From positions 1-38,255 of IMG/VR virus record IMGVR_UViG_3300034159_000035: a stretch of DNA of 38,255 nt, one strand, 5' to 3'. The position numbers were made by a program, and so were the translations under genes. Shown in pieces: positions 1 to 6,839 of this stretch. Numbering within the stretch: the first letter of the stretch is position 1; each line of letters begins with the position of its first letter. The stretch comes from a virus. The notes beneath the pieces were generated by a model. It made no database searches. It was not told where the DNA came from and was given only the letters and a program-made list of their open reading frames with translations.

Positions 1-156
1 GTTATTCGAACGGCAGGGGTCGCGCGTTTTTTACTTTCAAATAGTTACGATGAGGCTCAGTCAGCTTTCAGGAAGTCGATCAGGAAGTTAGGTGCGCTGA
101 GGTTTCAGCAAGAAACCGGGCATCCATGCCACAGTTCTTTCGGTCAGGCGGGACAG
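1..156. other. Left-edge segment, no gene recognised
   Basis: I see no convincing coding frame here. It lies downstream of the leftward zinc-ribbon gene ending at 157, so it is either the 3' untranslated end of that operon or the approach to a gene outside the window. No strong hairpin followed by a T-run was found. Confidence 0.4.
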
Positions 157-423
157 TCAGCGTTTCGCCGGCTGTTGGGGCAGATCGCGGTGGCAGTGCA
201 TACAGACGATGGCTTGCGGACGGATGAACTCAGCGCAGAACGGGCATGGCACCCGTCGCTCAGAACTCGATACCAATCCATCCATCCAGAACATGAGAAT
301 GGCGAAGGGGCCGGCCAACGCCCCTCCAAAGAATGAGCCGAACAGATTAAAGCCGCGTTTCATTCCAGCGCCAAGTCCAATCAGGGCGCCGGAGAGTAGC
401 CAGAACATGCTGATGTAGATCAT
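157..423 (-). CDS. Small membrane protein with C-terminal zinc ribbon
   Basis: 88 aa. The N-terminal half (residues about 3-50) is hydrophobic and glycine-rich and probably forms one or two membrane segments. The C-terminus carries CPFC and CMHC, two CxxC knuckles spaced like a single zinc ribbon. The ATG at 423 is preceded by an AAGGA-type ribosome site about 8 nt upstream. It is the most promoter-distal gene seen in the leftward operon. A membrane-anchored zinc ribbon suggests a small scaffold or regulator at the inner membrane; no specific function can be given. Existence as a gene is well supported by the cysteine pattern and ribosome site. Confidence 0.75.
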   Translation of the reverse strand: MIYISMFWLLSGALIGLGAGMKRGFNLFGSFFGGALAGPFAILMFWMDGLVSSSERRVPCPFCAEFIRPQAIVCMHCHRDLPQQPAKR

Positions 424-445
424 CTTGTTTTTCCTTTGGTGGTTA

Positions 446-1000
446 TTAAAAGTGCGCAGCTTTCAATTGCGCAGAGGACTGCCGCCGTCGTTCCGCCCGC
501 ACGGTCGGCTTTTCGGTCTTGAGTCGGTCCCGGTGGTTGGCGACCAGCTCGCGCCACGGCACCACGAGGCGCACATCGTTCTTGGTCACCAGGATGCTTG
601 GATCGTCGCCAAGGTCGGGGACGCAGTACACCCCGCCACGCAGGTGGACCTCGGCAATCCCCACCCAGATGGATGCCAATTCCCTGGCCTGGCCGTCGTC
701 GCTCACCCGCTCAAGCAGCGGGTAGAAGTCGCACCCATCGGTGGGTGTGGGCACGAACAGGCCGGCGACCAGCATGCCGGCCCGGTAGGCCGGTGGGCGT
801 TGCAAACGCAGGTAGCGGGCGACCCCGCTGGAGCGGGTCAGCAAGCGTTTGAAGGGTGACCCAACGTCCGCTGAAGCGCGGCCGTAATCCCCATAGGCGG
901 TTTCCACGTCGGCCCCCCTGTTCCCGCTGACTGGGGTCCAGGTGATGTCTGGCAGGTTGGGCGGCGCAACCGCGGGCACGTAGCGATAGACGGCTGGCAT
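446..1000 (-). CDS. Hypothetical phage protein, 184 aa
   Basis: The frame is open further upstream to 1132, but I choose the ATG at 1000. It sits 1 nt from the stop of the upstream gene and has a strong GGAGGT site 9 nt before it. The protein begins MPAVYRYVP, is proline- and arginine-rich, and ends in a basic tail (about residues 155-184, many R/K/Q). No catalytic motif is recognised. Middle segments such as LASIWVGIAEVHLRGGVYCVPDLG look like beta strands. The basic tail might bind nucleic acid, but this is a guess. Function unknown. Confidence 0.75.
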   Translation of the reverse strand: MPAVYRYVPAVAPPNLPDITWTPVSGNRGADVETAYGDYGRASADVGSPFKRLLTRSSGVARYLRLQRPPAYRAGMLVAGLFVPTPTDGCDFYPLLERVSDDGQARELASIWVGIAEVHLRGGVYCVPDLGDDPSILVTKNDVRLVVPWRELVANHRDRLKTEKPTVRAERRRQSSAQLKAAHF

Positions 1001-1001
1001 A

Positions 1002-1361
1002 TCAGGCGACCTCCGGTAATTCTGAAAAATCGATGACGAAATACTCCCACTCGCGCGGACCCACGCGCCGGGACTTGCGCCGTTGCTCCGTCTTCTCGAC
1101 GTATTTGGTGCGCATAGCCAGGATGCGATCACCTGGACAAAGGAAGGTCGGGGCGCGGTTCTCCACCAGACTGATCCCAGTCAGCTTCTCAATGTAGACC
1201 AGGTTCTCCAAGTAGCCGATGTTGTTCATCAGGCGACAGTCGGCCGCGGCCTCGCAGATCATCCGGGCGAAGTCAGCCTCATTGATGCGTTGGCAGGAAT
1301 ACAGGCCCTCAGTCGGCATCATGGCTGAGTTCATCAGGATGGTTCGGTTAAGACGACTCAT
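1002..1361 (-). CDS. DUF1874 / STIV-B116-like protein
   Basis: 119 aa. Start ATG at 1361 overlaps the upstream stop (ATGA), suggesting translational coupling; a TTG at 1385 is a weaker alternative. The protein opens with NRTILMNSAMM..., then has a helix, then the block YIEKLTGISLVENRAP followed by LCPGDRILAMRTKY. This order (short strand, helix, 'TG..LVENR.P..L.PGD..L..R') resembles from memory the DUF1874 family that includes archaeal virus STIV B116 and B. subtilis YddF. Those are small alpha/beta proteins of unsettled role. A C-terminal basic stretch (EQRRKSRR) is extra. Family assignment is from motif memory only. Confidence 0.6.
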   Translation of the reverse strand: MSRLNRTILMNSAMMPTEGLYSCQRINEADFARMICEAAADCRLMNNIGYLENLVYIEKLTGISLVENRAPTFLCPGDRILAMRTKYVEKTEQRRKSRRVGPREWEYFVIDFSELPEVA

Positions 1362-1663
1362 AACGGTTGGACCAGCAGTTTGCAAATACGAAAGTCTGTC
1401 CAGCTTCCCTCTGGCCGCACTTGACGATGGTGTGGCGCGATGATTCCGGCGGTAACCAGCGAGGCTTCAACATCATCGTCGCATTCTTGGTTCAGCGCGA
1501 TTTCGTCCTTTGCCAGGTTTTCCTCAACCAGATTGACGGTGACCTTGAACATGGGTTCGCAAGTGACCGCATCGTGCAATTGCATCGCGATTCTGCCATT
1601 TGAGAATCGCCCCCAGACAATAACGCAGCGCCAAACGTGGGAGCGATGTTTGATGAGGACCAT
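1358..1663 (-). CDS. Hypothetical protein, 101 aa
   Basis: Start ATG at 1663, with GGAG about 10 nt upstream; its stop overlaps the start of the DUF1874-like gene. Predicted to be mostly beta strand at the N-terminus (VWRCVIVWGRF, GRIAMQLHDAVT, FKVTVNLVEE) followed by an acidic helix. The layout 'RSHVWRCVIVWGRFSNGRIAMQLHD...PMFKVTVNLVEENLAKDEIALN' is of a kind I associate with small phage or plasmid accessory proteins of unknown function. No catalytic residues are apparent. Confidence 0.7.
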   Translation of the reverse strand: MVLIKHRSHVWRCVIVWGRFSNGRIAMQLHDAVTCEPMFKVTVNLVEENLAKDEIALNQECDDDVEASLVTAGIIAPHHRQVRPEGSWTDFRICKLLVQPL

Positions 1664-1694
1664 GGGGGTGTATCTCCGATGCTTCGCTGGTGGG

Positions 1695-1715
1695 TGCCCC
1701 GTCCTTGGGGCTGGT
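1695..1715. repeat. GCCCC...GGGGC hairpin repeat, copy 1
   Basis: TGCCCCGTCCTTGGGGCTGGT forms a 5-bp GC stem (GCCCC/GGGGC). A near-identical copy with one base change lies at 1975-1995. The two copies flank the 75-aa gene on both sides. There is no T-run on either strand, so this is not a classical terminator; a role in RNA processing or stability is possible. Confidence 0.6.
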
Positions 1716-1732
1716 TAGGCCAGTGTTACGCC

Positions 1733-1960
1733 TTATCGTCTCACTTGTTCTAGTATCAGCTTCTCCAGACTTTTCCCTTTGACTGTCATAAGCGTTGGCC
1801 CGGTTGGTCGCAGGTATTCGCAAACGTCGACCAAGCGACCACTCGGAAGAACACGCTTAACGTAGTTTCCGAGCGTAGTGAACTCCTGCTCATGTAACAC
1901 GCCGTCTTCGTCCGTCGTGGTTAAAAGGACGTTGCCGTTTTTCAATATACTGGTGGTCAT
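1733..1960 (-). CDS. Hypothetical small protein, 75 aa
   Basis: ATG at 1960 with GGAG 7 nt upstream. The sequence reads as a compact beta-rich protein (TSILKNGNVLLTTTDEDG...), then a basic segment (NYVKRVLPSGR) and a C-terminal helix with a basic end. No family is recognised. It is bracketed by two copies of the same GC hairpin (1695-1715 and 1975-1995), which sets it apart from the tightly overlapping genes around it and suggests it can be carried or processed as a unit. Confidence 0.7.
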   Translation of the reverse strand: MTTSILKNGNVLLTTTDEDGVLHEQEFTTLGNYVKRVLPSGRLVDVCEYLRPTGPTLMTVKGKSLEKLILEQVRR

Positions 1961-1974
1961 TTCATTTCTCCGAT

Positions 1975-1995
1975 TGCCCCGTCCCTGGGGCTGGT
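1975..1995. repeat. GCCCC...GGGGC hairpin repeat, copy 2
   Basis: Second copy of the hairpin described at 1695-1715, differing at one loop position. It lies between the 75-aa gene and the sliding-clamp-like gene. Confidence 0.6.
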
Positions 1996-2012
1996 GTCTT
2001 AACGAATGAGCG

Positions 2013-2750
2013 CTACAGCCGGCACGGCATGAGCGTAACCTTCACGTCCCGCACGGTTGGCGATCCGAGCGTCACCCGGTAGCCGCCCATCTGATCTGGC
2101 GCTTCGATCATGACCGGGCCTTTCCAGATGTCGGACAACAGGTCCAGGCTGAACGTGATCTCCCGCGCGGACTTGGCCTCCTTGAAGTTGCCCGGCCAAT
2201 GCGCATCAACCCGGCGCCAGGCGACAAAGACCCCATCTTCCATGGCTTCAATGTGGCGCTCGCGCTTCGCACCATATCCCGTCACATCCCAGAAGCGGCC
2301 CAAGCGCAGATCGAAGGCCAACACCACGTCGTCGCCTGGGGGCGGCAGCTTCTCGGGGCGGAAGATGAACTGGTCAGCGGCGACCCATTTGCATTTGCCG
2401 TTGTCCAGGGTCTCGTTCTGCCGTTCCGAGACGAATTGGCGCAGCGCCGGGCGGTGGGCATCCACGTCGATGATCGCCGGGCAGCGCGCCATGACGCTAC
2501 CGTTGGTGGCGACCAGCATGGGCGTCTGTTCGTCCAGGTCCAGGTAGATGCCGTTCAGGTAGAAGCGCGTGTCGCCCTTGGCCATGGCGCCCATGAGGCA
2601 CTTCAAGTGCGCAGCCGGGACGCGGAACATCTCAGTGGCTATTTTCCCGTCGGCCATGGGGCGGTGAATCAGCGCCGCGGGGTTGGCGACAAACGGGGCC
2701 GGGGCCGTGATGGGGGTAACGCTGGCGAGTTTTCTTGCTCTGGTGGCCAT
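2013..2750 (-). CDS. Beta sliding-clamp-like protein (DNA polymerase III beta fold)
   Basis: 245 aa from the ATG at 2750, which has GAGGAAG upstream and lies 2 nt after the previous stop; the frame is open further upstream but those residues look like shadow sequence. Signature features are RFYLNGIYL at residues 62-70, LVATNGS at 79-85, and a C-terminal end in LMPCRL, closely resembling the 'VATDG' and 'MPMRL' elements of bacterial DnaN. Bacterial clamps are about 366 aa with three repeats, so this is roughly one domain short. Phage clamps of this size (such as T4 gp45, 228 aa, a different subfamily) trimerise. Likely role: processivity factor for phage or host polymerase, or a decoy that redirects clamp-binding proteins. 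No polymerase is in the window. Confidence 0.7.
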   Translation of the reverse strand: MATRARKLASVTPITAPAPFVANPAALIHRPMADGKIATEMFRVPAAHLKCLMGAMAKGDTRFYLNGIYLDLDEQTPMLVATNGSVMARCPAIIDVDAHRPALRQFVSERQNETLDNGKCKWVAADQFIFRPEKLPPPGDDVVLAFDLRLGRFWDVTGYGAKRERHIEAMEDGVFVAWRRVDAHWPGNFKEAKSAREITFSLDLLSDIWKGPVMIEAPDQMGGYRVTLGSPTVRDVKVTLMPCRL

Positions 2751-2752
2751 GA

Positions 2753-3061
2753 TTAGGCTTCCTCGATATCGAAGTGTTGGGCGATGGTGTCGGCGTCGAT
2801 GCTGTGTGTCTCGCACCAGGCCCGGGCCTCGTCGGTGGTCATGGCGAGAATGTCCGTTCCGCCGCAACGCATATCTCCAGCGGCCTGGGACCATTGTGTC
2901 ATTGCCCCACCTTCCCCATAGACGAAGAAGGCACCCTTGGCCGTCTTCAAAAGCGTTTCGTCGCAATTCCTGAAGTCACCACGAGGGAGGTCGTTGCTCC
3001 AATGGGCAATCGCCTCTGCGGTTTCGGTGTTATAGAGTTTGCCATCAATGACTTTTTTCAT
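2753..3061 (-). CDS. Hypothetical protein of the 'KLYNTETA' type
   Basis: 102 aa from ATG at 3061; a GTG at 3100 would add 13 residues and has a GAGGGG stretch upstream. The N-terminus KKVIDGKLYNTETAEAI and the later AKGAFFVYGEGGAMTQW ... MTTDEARAWCE match, from memory, small proteins on integrative elements and phages of many bacteria ('NGKLYNTETA', 'FFLYGEGG', 'LT..EA..W'). Their role is unknown. Just before the ATG the mRNA reads ATCAGCAACAACA, a motif repeated upstream of other leftward genes. Its stop is followed directly by the clamp gene start, so the two are probably co-translated. Confidence 0.75.
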   Translation of the reverse strand: MKKVIDGKLYNTETAEAIAHWSNDLPRGDFRNCDETLLKTAKGAFFVYGEGGAMTQWSQAAGDMRCGGTDILAMTTDEARAWCETHSIDADTIAQHFDIEEA

Positions 3062-3073
3062 GTTGTTGCTGAT
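3061..3073 (-). promoter_or_regulatory. ATCAGCAACAACA leader motif, copy 1
   Basis: On the minus strand this reads ATCAGCAACAACA and runs directly into the ATG at 3061, where no Shine-Dalgarno is visible. The exact 13-mer recurs at 11391-11403, and a shorter related copy is at 6774-6785, each upstream of a leftward gene. CA-rich leaders can enhance translation; that role is inferred. Confidence 0.45.
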
Positions 3074-3104
3074 ATTCAGGTAACGGTGCTCAAAGCGCAC
3101 CAGT

Positions 3105-3124
3105 GGGCGCCCCTCGGGGCGCCC
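3105..3124. terminator. Perfect 9-bp GC hairpin between leftward genes
   Basis: GGGCGCCCC TC GGGGCGCCC: a perfect inverted repeat located between the 78-aa gene and the 102-aa gene. It lacks a T-run on either strand, so it is at best a pause or processing site, or a weak terminator. Confidence 0.5.
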
Positions 3125-3144
3125 TAGTTGCGTTCTGAGTAGTT

Positions 3145-3381
3145 CTACTCGCTCACGTCCTCGTAAAGGTCCGCAGGCTCGCTATCGCGCTCCGCGATGT
3201 AGCTCTGGATGCAGAAGTGCTCGTCGCGGTTGTGGCCCCACGCAAAGAACCTTCCAGCATGGAACCAGGACGTTTGTGGCGGCAGGCCAGGCGGATTGGA
3301 TGCGCGCTTTTCATAAAGCGTGAACATGGTCGCCGGCTTGCGATCCACAAAGACGTTCTGGTGTTGCTCTGTTTTGTACAC
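3145..3381 (-). CDS. Hypothetical protein, 78 aa
   Basis: Start is a GTG at 3381, supported by GGAG 7 nt upstream. Residues 15-55 contain aromatic and proline clusters (PPGLPPQTSWFHAGRFFAWGHN), and the C-terminus is acidic. No family recognised. It lies just downstream of an intrinsic terminator (3399-3418) and just upstream of a GC hairpin, so its expression may depend on read-through or on a local promoter that I could not identify. Confidence 0.6.
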   Translation of the reverse strand: MYKTEQHQNVFVDRKPATMFTLYEKRASNPPGLPPQTSWFHAGRFFAWGHNRDEHFCIQSYIAERDSEPADLYEDVSE

Positions 3382-3398
3382 TGATGATCTCCAAGAAA

Positions 3399-3418
3399 GA
3401 GCCCGGTTTCCCGGGCTC
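3399..3418 (-). terminator. Intrinsic terminator after the VWA gene
   Basis: On the minus strand GAGCCCGG GAAA CCGGGCTC is a perfect 8-bp stem followed by TTTCTT. It starts 5 nt after the stop of the VWA gene (3423), in the right orientation to end the MoxR-VWA transcript. Confidence 0.75.
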
Positions 3419-3422
3419 GGGG

Positions 3423-4595
3423 TTAAGCCTCAATGACGATGCGCTCGCCAAAGGGCATGTCGGGCGCGATGCCCCCGGCATAATCGGCCCACAGGACCGG
3501 ATAGCCGGGATCCTCCGGGGTGTCGGCCGGGTCCATGTCGGTGAAGTACACCGCGCACACCGGATCGATGTCGTGCTCGGCGATCCAATCGAACGCGGGT
3601 TGAAAGCGCGTCCCGCCACGTCCCTGCGCGGTCAACTCGAAGGGATAGTCCTGGGGCTCCAACTCCTGGACATCCCGTACCTGCTTGTCGCACTGGATGA
3701 TGAACAGGCGCTCGGGCTTGATCTCTTCCAGGATGGCGTTCAACTCCGCGCTGAATTGCTCCAGCATCCCGGTGTCGACCGATGCGGATGTGTCCAGGAT
3801 CAGCGCCATGGTCCCGATGGTCTCAGACCGCACGCTGGGCAGGTAGAGGCCCTGGCCAATGTAGCGGCGGTTGGGACGCGACCACGAATAGTCGTCGCGC
3901 GCTGGCCGGGTCATGAACTCCCGCAACAGCGCCGTCCAGGGCGCCAGCGGGTTCATGATGTCGCGCACCAATTCGGCGAGTCCCGCGCAGAGCAACCCGC
4001 GGCCCTTGGCCAGTTGCGCTGCCTGGGAGACGGCGACCTTCCAGTCGCGTTCCTGCTGGCGTTGCTCGGCCGGCGTGGGGGCCTGTCCCTGGGCATTGGG
4101 CGGTGCGTCCAGCACGCCCCCGCAGCCCCCGGCATCCTTGCCCGGCATGGGTCGTCCATCGGGCGTTTGCTCCGGCCGCTTTCCCCCGGAACCGGGTGGG
4201 GGCTCCAGCTTGGCGTAGATGCGTTCCGCCGGATCGTCCAGATACTCGGTGTTGACCAGCGCCCCCTCGGGCAGGCGCAGGCCGGCGTTGAGCACGATCG
4301 GATTCACCGCAAAGTCGGCCGCGATGTTCCACCGATCCGGATCGCGCCCCTGGCGACGCCACACATGCCCAAGGGTCACATGCTGCACTTCATGGCACAC
4401 CACGCCCTTCATCTCGTCCATCGGCATGGCGTCGATGGCCTCGGGCTGGTAGTACAGGTGCGTGCCGTCCGTGGCCATGCAGGAGGGCAGCCAGTCCGCG
4501 GCCACCAGTTTGAGGCGGGTCGACAGCGACCCATAGAACGGCTGTTCCAGGATCAGGGCGCCCCTGGCCCTGACCATCTTGGTGATGGACTTCAT
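3423..4595 (-). CDS. HExxH + VWA-domain protein (DUF2201-like putative metallopeptidase)
   Basis: 390 aa from ATG at 4595, which overlaps the upstream stop (ATGA) and has AGGAGG before it. An N-terminal alpha/beta domain has VVCHEVQHVTLGH with HEVQH at residues 68-72, a zinc-protease-type HExxH. A Pro/Gln-rich linker (about 132-185) follows. The C-terminal half is a VWA-like domain with an intact MIDAS set: DTSAS at 268-272, GGT at 327-329 and FTDMD at 351-355. This arrangement is typical of DUF2201 proteins, which are often coded beside MoxR ATPases. In such pairs the VWA protein is thought to present a substrate or metal-binding client to the ATPase. Here it is the last gene of the module and is followed by an intrinsic terminator. 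Confidence 0.85.
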   Translation of the reverse strand: MKSITKMVRARGALILEQPFYGSLSTRLKLVAADWLPSCMATDGTHLYYQPEAIDAMPMDEMKGVVCHEVQHVTLGHVWRRQGRDPDRWNIAADFAVNPIVLNAGLRLPEGALVNTEYLDDPAERIYAKLEPPPGSGGKRPEQTPDGRPMPGKDAGGCGGVLDAPPNAQGQAPTPAEQRQQERDWKVAVSQAAQLAKGRGLLCAGLAELVRDIMNPLAPWTALLREFMTRPARDDYSWSRPNRRYIGQGLYLPSVRSETIGTMALILDTSASVDTGMLEQFSAELNAILEEIKPERLFIIQCDKQVRDVQELEPQDYPFELTAQGRGGTRFQPAFDWIAEHDIDPVCAVYFTDMDPADTPEDPGYPVLWADYAGGIAPDMPFGERIVIEA

Positions 4596-5512
4596 GCCGC
4601 CTCCTGCATTGAAGGCTCTCCGCAATAGCCCGCCATGGCTTCCAGGATGTCGTCGGCCGCGGTGCGCACAAACTCGCGCGTGGCCTTGCTGGTCCTGATC
4701 TGGTCGCTGTTCCATTTGGACAGCTTCATCTCCGCTTCCCGGCAAATACGGGCCAGCTCCGGGTCCCCGGTAAAGTCGAGCTTCGGGATCATCTCGATGA
4801 CCGCCTTGATGTTGTCGATCCACACCGGCAGCCACAGCTTGCGCTCGGCGGTCTCGTACTTGTCGAGCCGGTCGCGCAGGTTCTCGATCGGATCACGCAG
4901 GCGCCCCCAGAGGTCACCAATCGCCGCGGTCAGCACGCCCTGCATGCGCCGCTCCAGGTCCGCCTTGATCTTCACCGTCTCCATCTCGTTCAAGTCGACC
5001 CGGAAGTCGGACTGATCCGGGATCGGCTGGATGATGACGTTCACCACGAAGCGCTTGTACTCCCCGGTCTCCCGGTCGCGCTCGAAGAGCTTGTCCGGGT
5101 CCGGGAAGTCGGACAGCTTGAACATCGTCCCCAAGCGCGTGCGGGCCTCTTCGATGGCTTCATCGTAGGTCCGGGCGAAGTCCGTAGTGGCGGACTTGAA
5201 TTGCTCCCTGAATGTCCGTTGGGCGGACATATAATCGAAGTAGTTCTGGCTCGGAAGTAAGCGCCAGCCTTCATCGTCCCACGGCAGGGTGTTCTTGACG
5301 TGGTACTCATAGGCCCGCGCGCCGATGTCATCGAGCTTTTCGGTGAAGCGCGGCGCGATCAGCGCCTTGCGGTATTTCCCGGCCTTCTCGATATCGGCAT
5401 CGTGGCGGCGGGCCACATCGGCGCTGATCTCCTTGTCGGCCTTACCGCGGCCGAATCCCTTGCCCTTCACGGCATGGCGAACCAGCATGGCTTTTTCGGT
5501 CAAGATAGTCAT
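4592..5512 (-). CDS. Helical protein in the MoxR-VWA module (possible DUF3150)
   Basis: 306 aa from ATG at 5512, with GAGGAAG upstream; the longer open frame to 5665 overlaps the neighbouring gene and is not needed. The protein is charged and mostly helical (for example residues 45-70, 95-125 and 190-240), with no signal peptide or catalytic motif. Placement between a MoxR ATPase and a VWA/HExxH protein, its size and its helical character recall phage DUF3150 proteins, but I cannot confirm this. It probably acts as the third component, an adaptor or substrate of the ATPase-VWA pair. Stop and start overlap with the VWA gene implies coupled translation at a fixed ratio. Confidence 0.75.
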   Translation of the reverse strand: MTILTEKAMLVRHAVKGKGFGRGKADKEISADVARRHDADIEKAGKYRKALIAPRFTEKLDDIGARAYEYHVKNTLPWDDEGWRLLPSQNYFDYMSAQRTFREQFKSATTDFARTYDEAIEEARTRLGTMFKLSDFPDPDKLFERDRETGEYKRFVVNVIIQPIPDQSDFRVDLNEMETVKIKADLERRMQGVLTAAIGDLWGRLRDPIENLRDRLDKYETAERKLWLPVWIDNIKAVIEMIPKLDFTGDPELARICREAEMKLSKWNSDQIRTSKATREFVRTAADDILEAMAGYCGEPSMQEAA

Positions 5513-5523
5513 CGTGGCTTCCT

Positions 5524-5727
5524 CTATAGTTCTGAAAATGATTGACGACGCCGACGATCGTGCTGCTCCAGGTATTCGTTGGCGATGGACAACGCACCCT
5601 GCCAGTCCTGGACATTTTCCAAGACGACCACCACAGCAGTTAGGCCCTCGCGCAATTCCTTGCACTCGTACTTTAAGGCGTCGCGTTCATGGATCAGGTT
5701 TACTACCCATTCGGTTGTCTTATTCAC
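5524..5727 (-). CDS. Small coiled-coil protein, 67 aa
   Basis: GTG start at 5727 overlapping the MoxR stop (GTGA). Residues 10-55 form a probable amphipathic helix/coiled coil (LIHERDALKYECKELREGL), followed by a basic stretch HDRRRRQ. It sits between the MoxR ATPase and the helical third component, so it is part of the same translational unit and may be an accessory subunit. No family recognised. Confidence 0.65.
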   Translation of the reverse strand: MNKTTEWVVNLIHERDALKYECKELREGLTAVVVVLENVQDWQGALSIANEYLEQHDRRRRQSFSEL

Positions 5728-6755
5728 AGCACAACCTCCGAATATTCAGACCCAAATTCAATGAAAGCGCGCGTGTGCTTCAGGTCCGGGTTGCGACCGC
5801 AGCAATCGGACATAATCAGCACGGTGAACTCCGCGGGCAGGCGCTTAACGTAGGTCCAGATGCGCTCGATGTTGTTGGAGTCGGCCCGGCGCACCAGCGC
5901 TCCGGCCAGGGCGAAGATGGTCGATGGGTCGTCCGGAACATCGGCCGTGGCCGGCGCCAGCAGGATCGAATCGACGGTCGGCAGCCGGCGGAAGATGCGC
6001 AGGAACGCGGTGAACTCTCCCGCCGCCCCCTGCCCCACCACGGATGCGTAAGCGGGAAACTCGATCTCGGGATCGGGGTCGGCTTCCAAGAGCCGATGGA
6101 CGAACTCCCACGAGCGTGGGGTCGGGAACGCCTTCTCGCCGCTCCTGGCGTCGAAGGCGTGCAGCAGCTCCGGGCGGAAGCGGATAAACGCGATCACTTC
6201 AGCCCGCAGTCCAGCGGACAAGGCCCAGCGCACCCAGTCGGGCACGTCGGGGACAACCTCGTAATGACCGAAGCGGTTGGCCAATGGGGTCGGCATGCGG
6301 TTGGTCACCCCGCGGTCACCCTCCCGGTTGCCGGCGGCGATCACGTCCCAGCCGGTCGGAAGCACGTACTCTCCGAGCCGGCGATCCAGCACAAGCTGGT
6401 AGAGCGCGGCTTGGACGGCTTGCGGCGCGGCATTCAGTTCGTCCAGGAACAGGATGCCTTCGATGCCATCGCGATCCCACCGGGGCAGGATGTCCGGCAC
6501 CGACCAGTGCGTCATGCCGTCGCCGTTGACCACAGGGATTCCCCGCAGATCAACCGGGTCGAATTGCACGGCCCGAATATCGATCACCTGACGCCCGAGT
6601 TTATTGGCGGTCTGGTGAACGAGTTGGCTCTTTCCAACCCCCGGCGGTCCCCACAGGAAGGTGGGCACGCGCGCCCGGATCATGGTCTCAAGTGCGAGGC
6701 TGGTCTGAGACGGTTTGACCTGGATAACCAGGTTGGTCATACTCTCATTCGTCAT
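5724..6755 (-). CDS. MoxR-type AAA+ ATPase
   Basis: 343 aa; ATG at 6755 with GAGGA 7 nt upstream. Walker A GPPGVGKS at residues 36-43, Walker B ILFLDEL at 101-107, sensor-1 AAGN at 140-143 and the arginine-finger region LANRFGHYEV around 158-167 are all intact. The order and the short lid match the MoxR/RavA/CoxD branch of AAA+ chaperones, which remodel or insert cofactors into client complexes together with VWA partners. The VWA partner is two genes downstream. In a phage early operon it may serve virion maturation, host take-over or defence; the sequence does not decide between these. Confidence 0.9.
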   Translation of the reverse strand: MTNESMTNLVIQVKPSQTSLALETMIRARVPTFLWGPPGVGKSQLVHQTANKLGRQVIDIRAVQFDPVDLRGIPVVNGDGMTHWSVPDILPRWDRDGIEGILFLDELNAAPQAVQAALYQLVLDRRLGEYVLPTGWDVIAAGNREGDRGVTNRMPTPLANRFGHYEVVPDVPDWVRWALSAGLRAEVIAFIRFRPELLHAFDARSGEKAFPTPRSWEFVHRLLEADPDPEIEFPAYASVVGQGAAGEFTAFLRIFRRLPTVDSILLAPATADVPDDPSTIFALAGALVRRADSNNIERIWTYVKRLPAEFTVLIMSDCCGRNPDLKHTRAFIEFGSEYSEVVL

Positions 6756-6773
6756 TGGGTGATCCTCGATGAC

Positions 6774-6785
6774 TGTTGCTGATGA
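6774..6785 (-). promoter_or_regulatory. TCATCAGCAACA leader motif, copy 2
   Basis: Minus-strand TCATCAGCAACA, 18 nt upstream of the MoxR start. It is related to the motif at 3061-3073 and 11391-11403; the TCATCAGCAACA core is also present at 11391-11403 and its flank. Confidence 0.4.
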
Positions 6786-6790
6786 TTCTG

Positions 6791-6830
6791 ACCCGGACGC
6801 GAATTGCTCTCGCTATCCGGGTTTCTTTTT
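6791..6830 (+). terminator. Plus-strand intrinsic terminator between two leftward genes
   Basis: ACCCGGA C GCGA ...TCGC TA TCCGGGT gives a 7-bp plus 4-bp stem, followed on the plus strand by TTTCTTTTT. The genes on both sides are leftward, so it would stop antisense (rightward) transcription, not the operon. The minus strand has no T-run after the stem. Confidence 0.65.
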
Positions 6831-6839
6831 GCCTGTCTA

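Noticed and set aside
446-1132. Longer start (1132) for the 184-aa gene
   Set aside because: The extra N-terminus overlaps the DUF1874-like gene out of frame; ATG 1000 has a strong GGAGGT site.
3384-4628. Long plus-strand open frame (414 codons) across the VWA gene
   Set aside because: Antisense shadow of the HExxH/VWA gene, which has intact motifs, ribosome site and operon context on the minus strand. High GC creates long empty frames.
5325-6782. Long plus-strand open frame (485 codons) across the MoxR gene
   Set aside because: Antisense to a gene with clear Walker A, Walker B and sensor motifs; composition is typical of a shadow frame.
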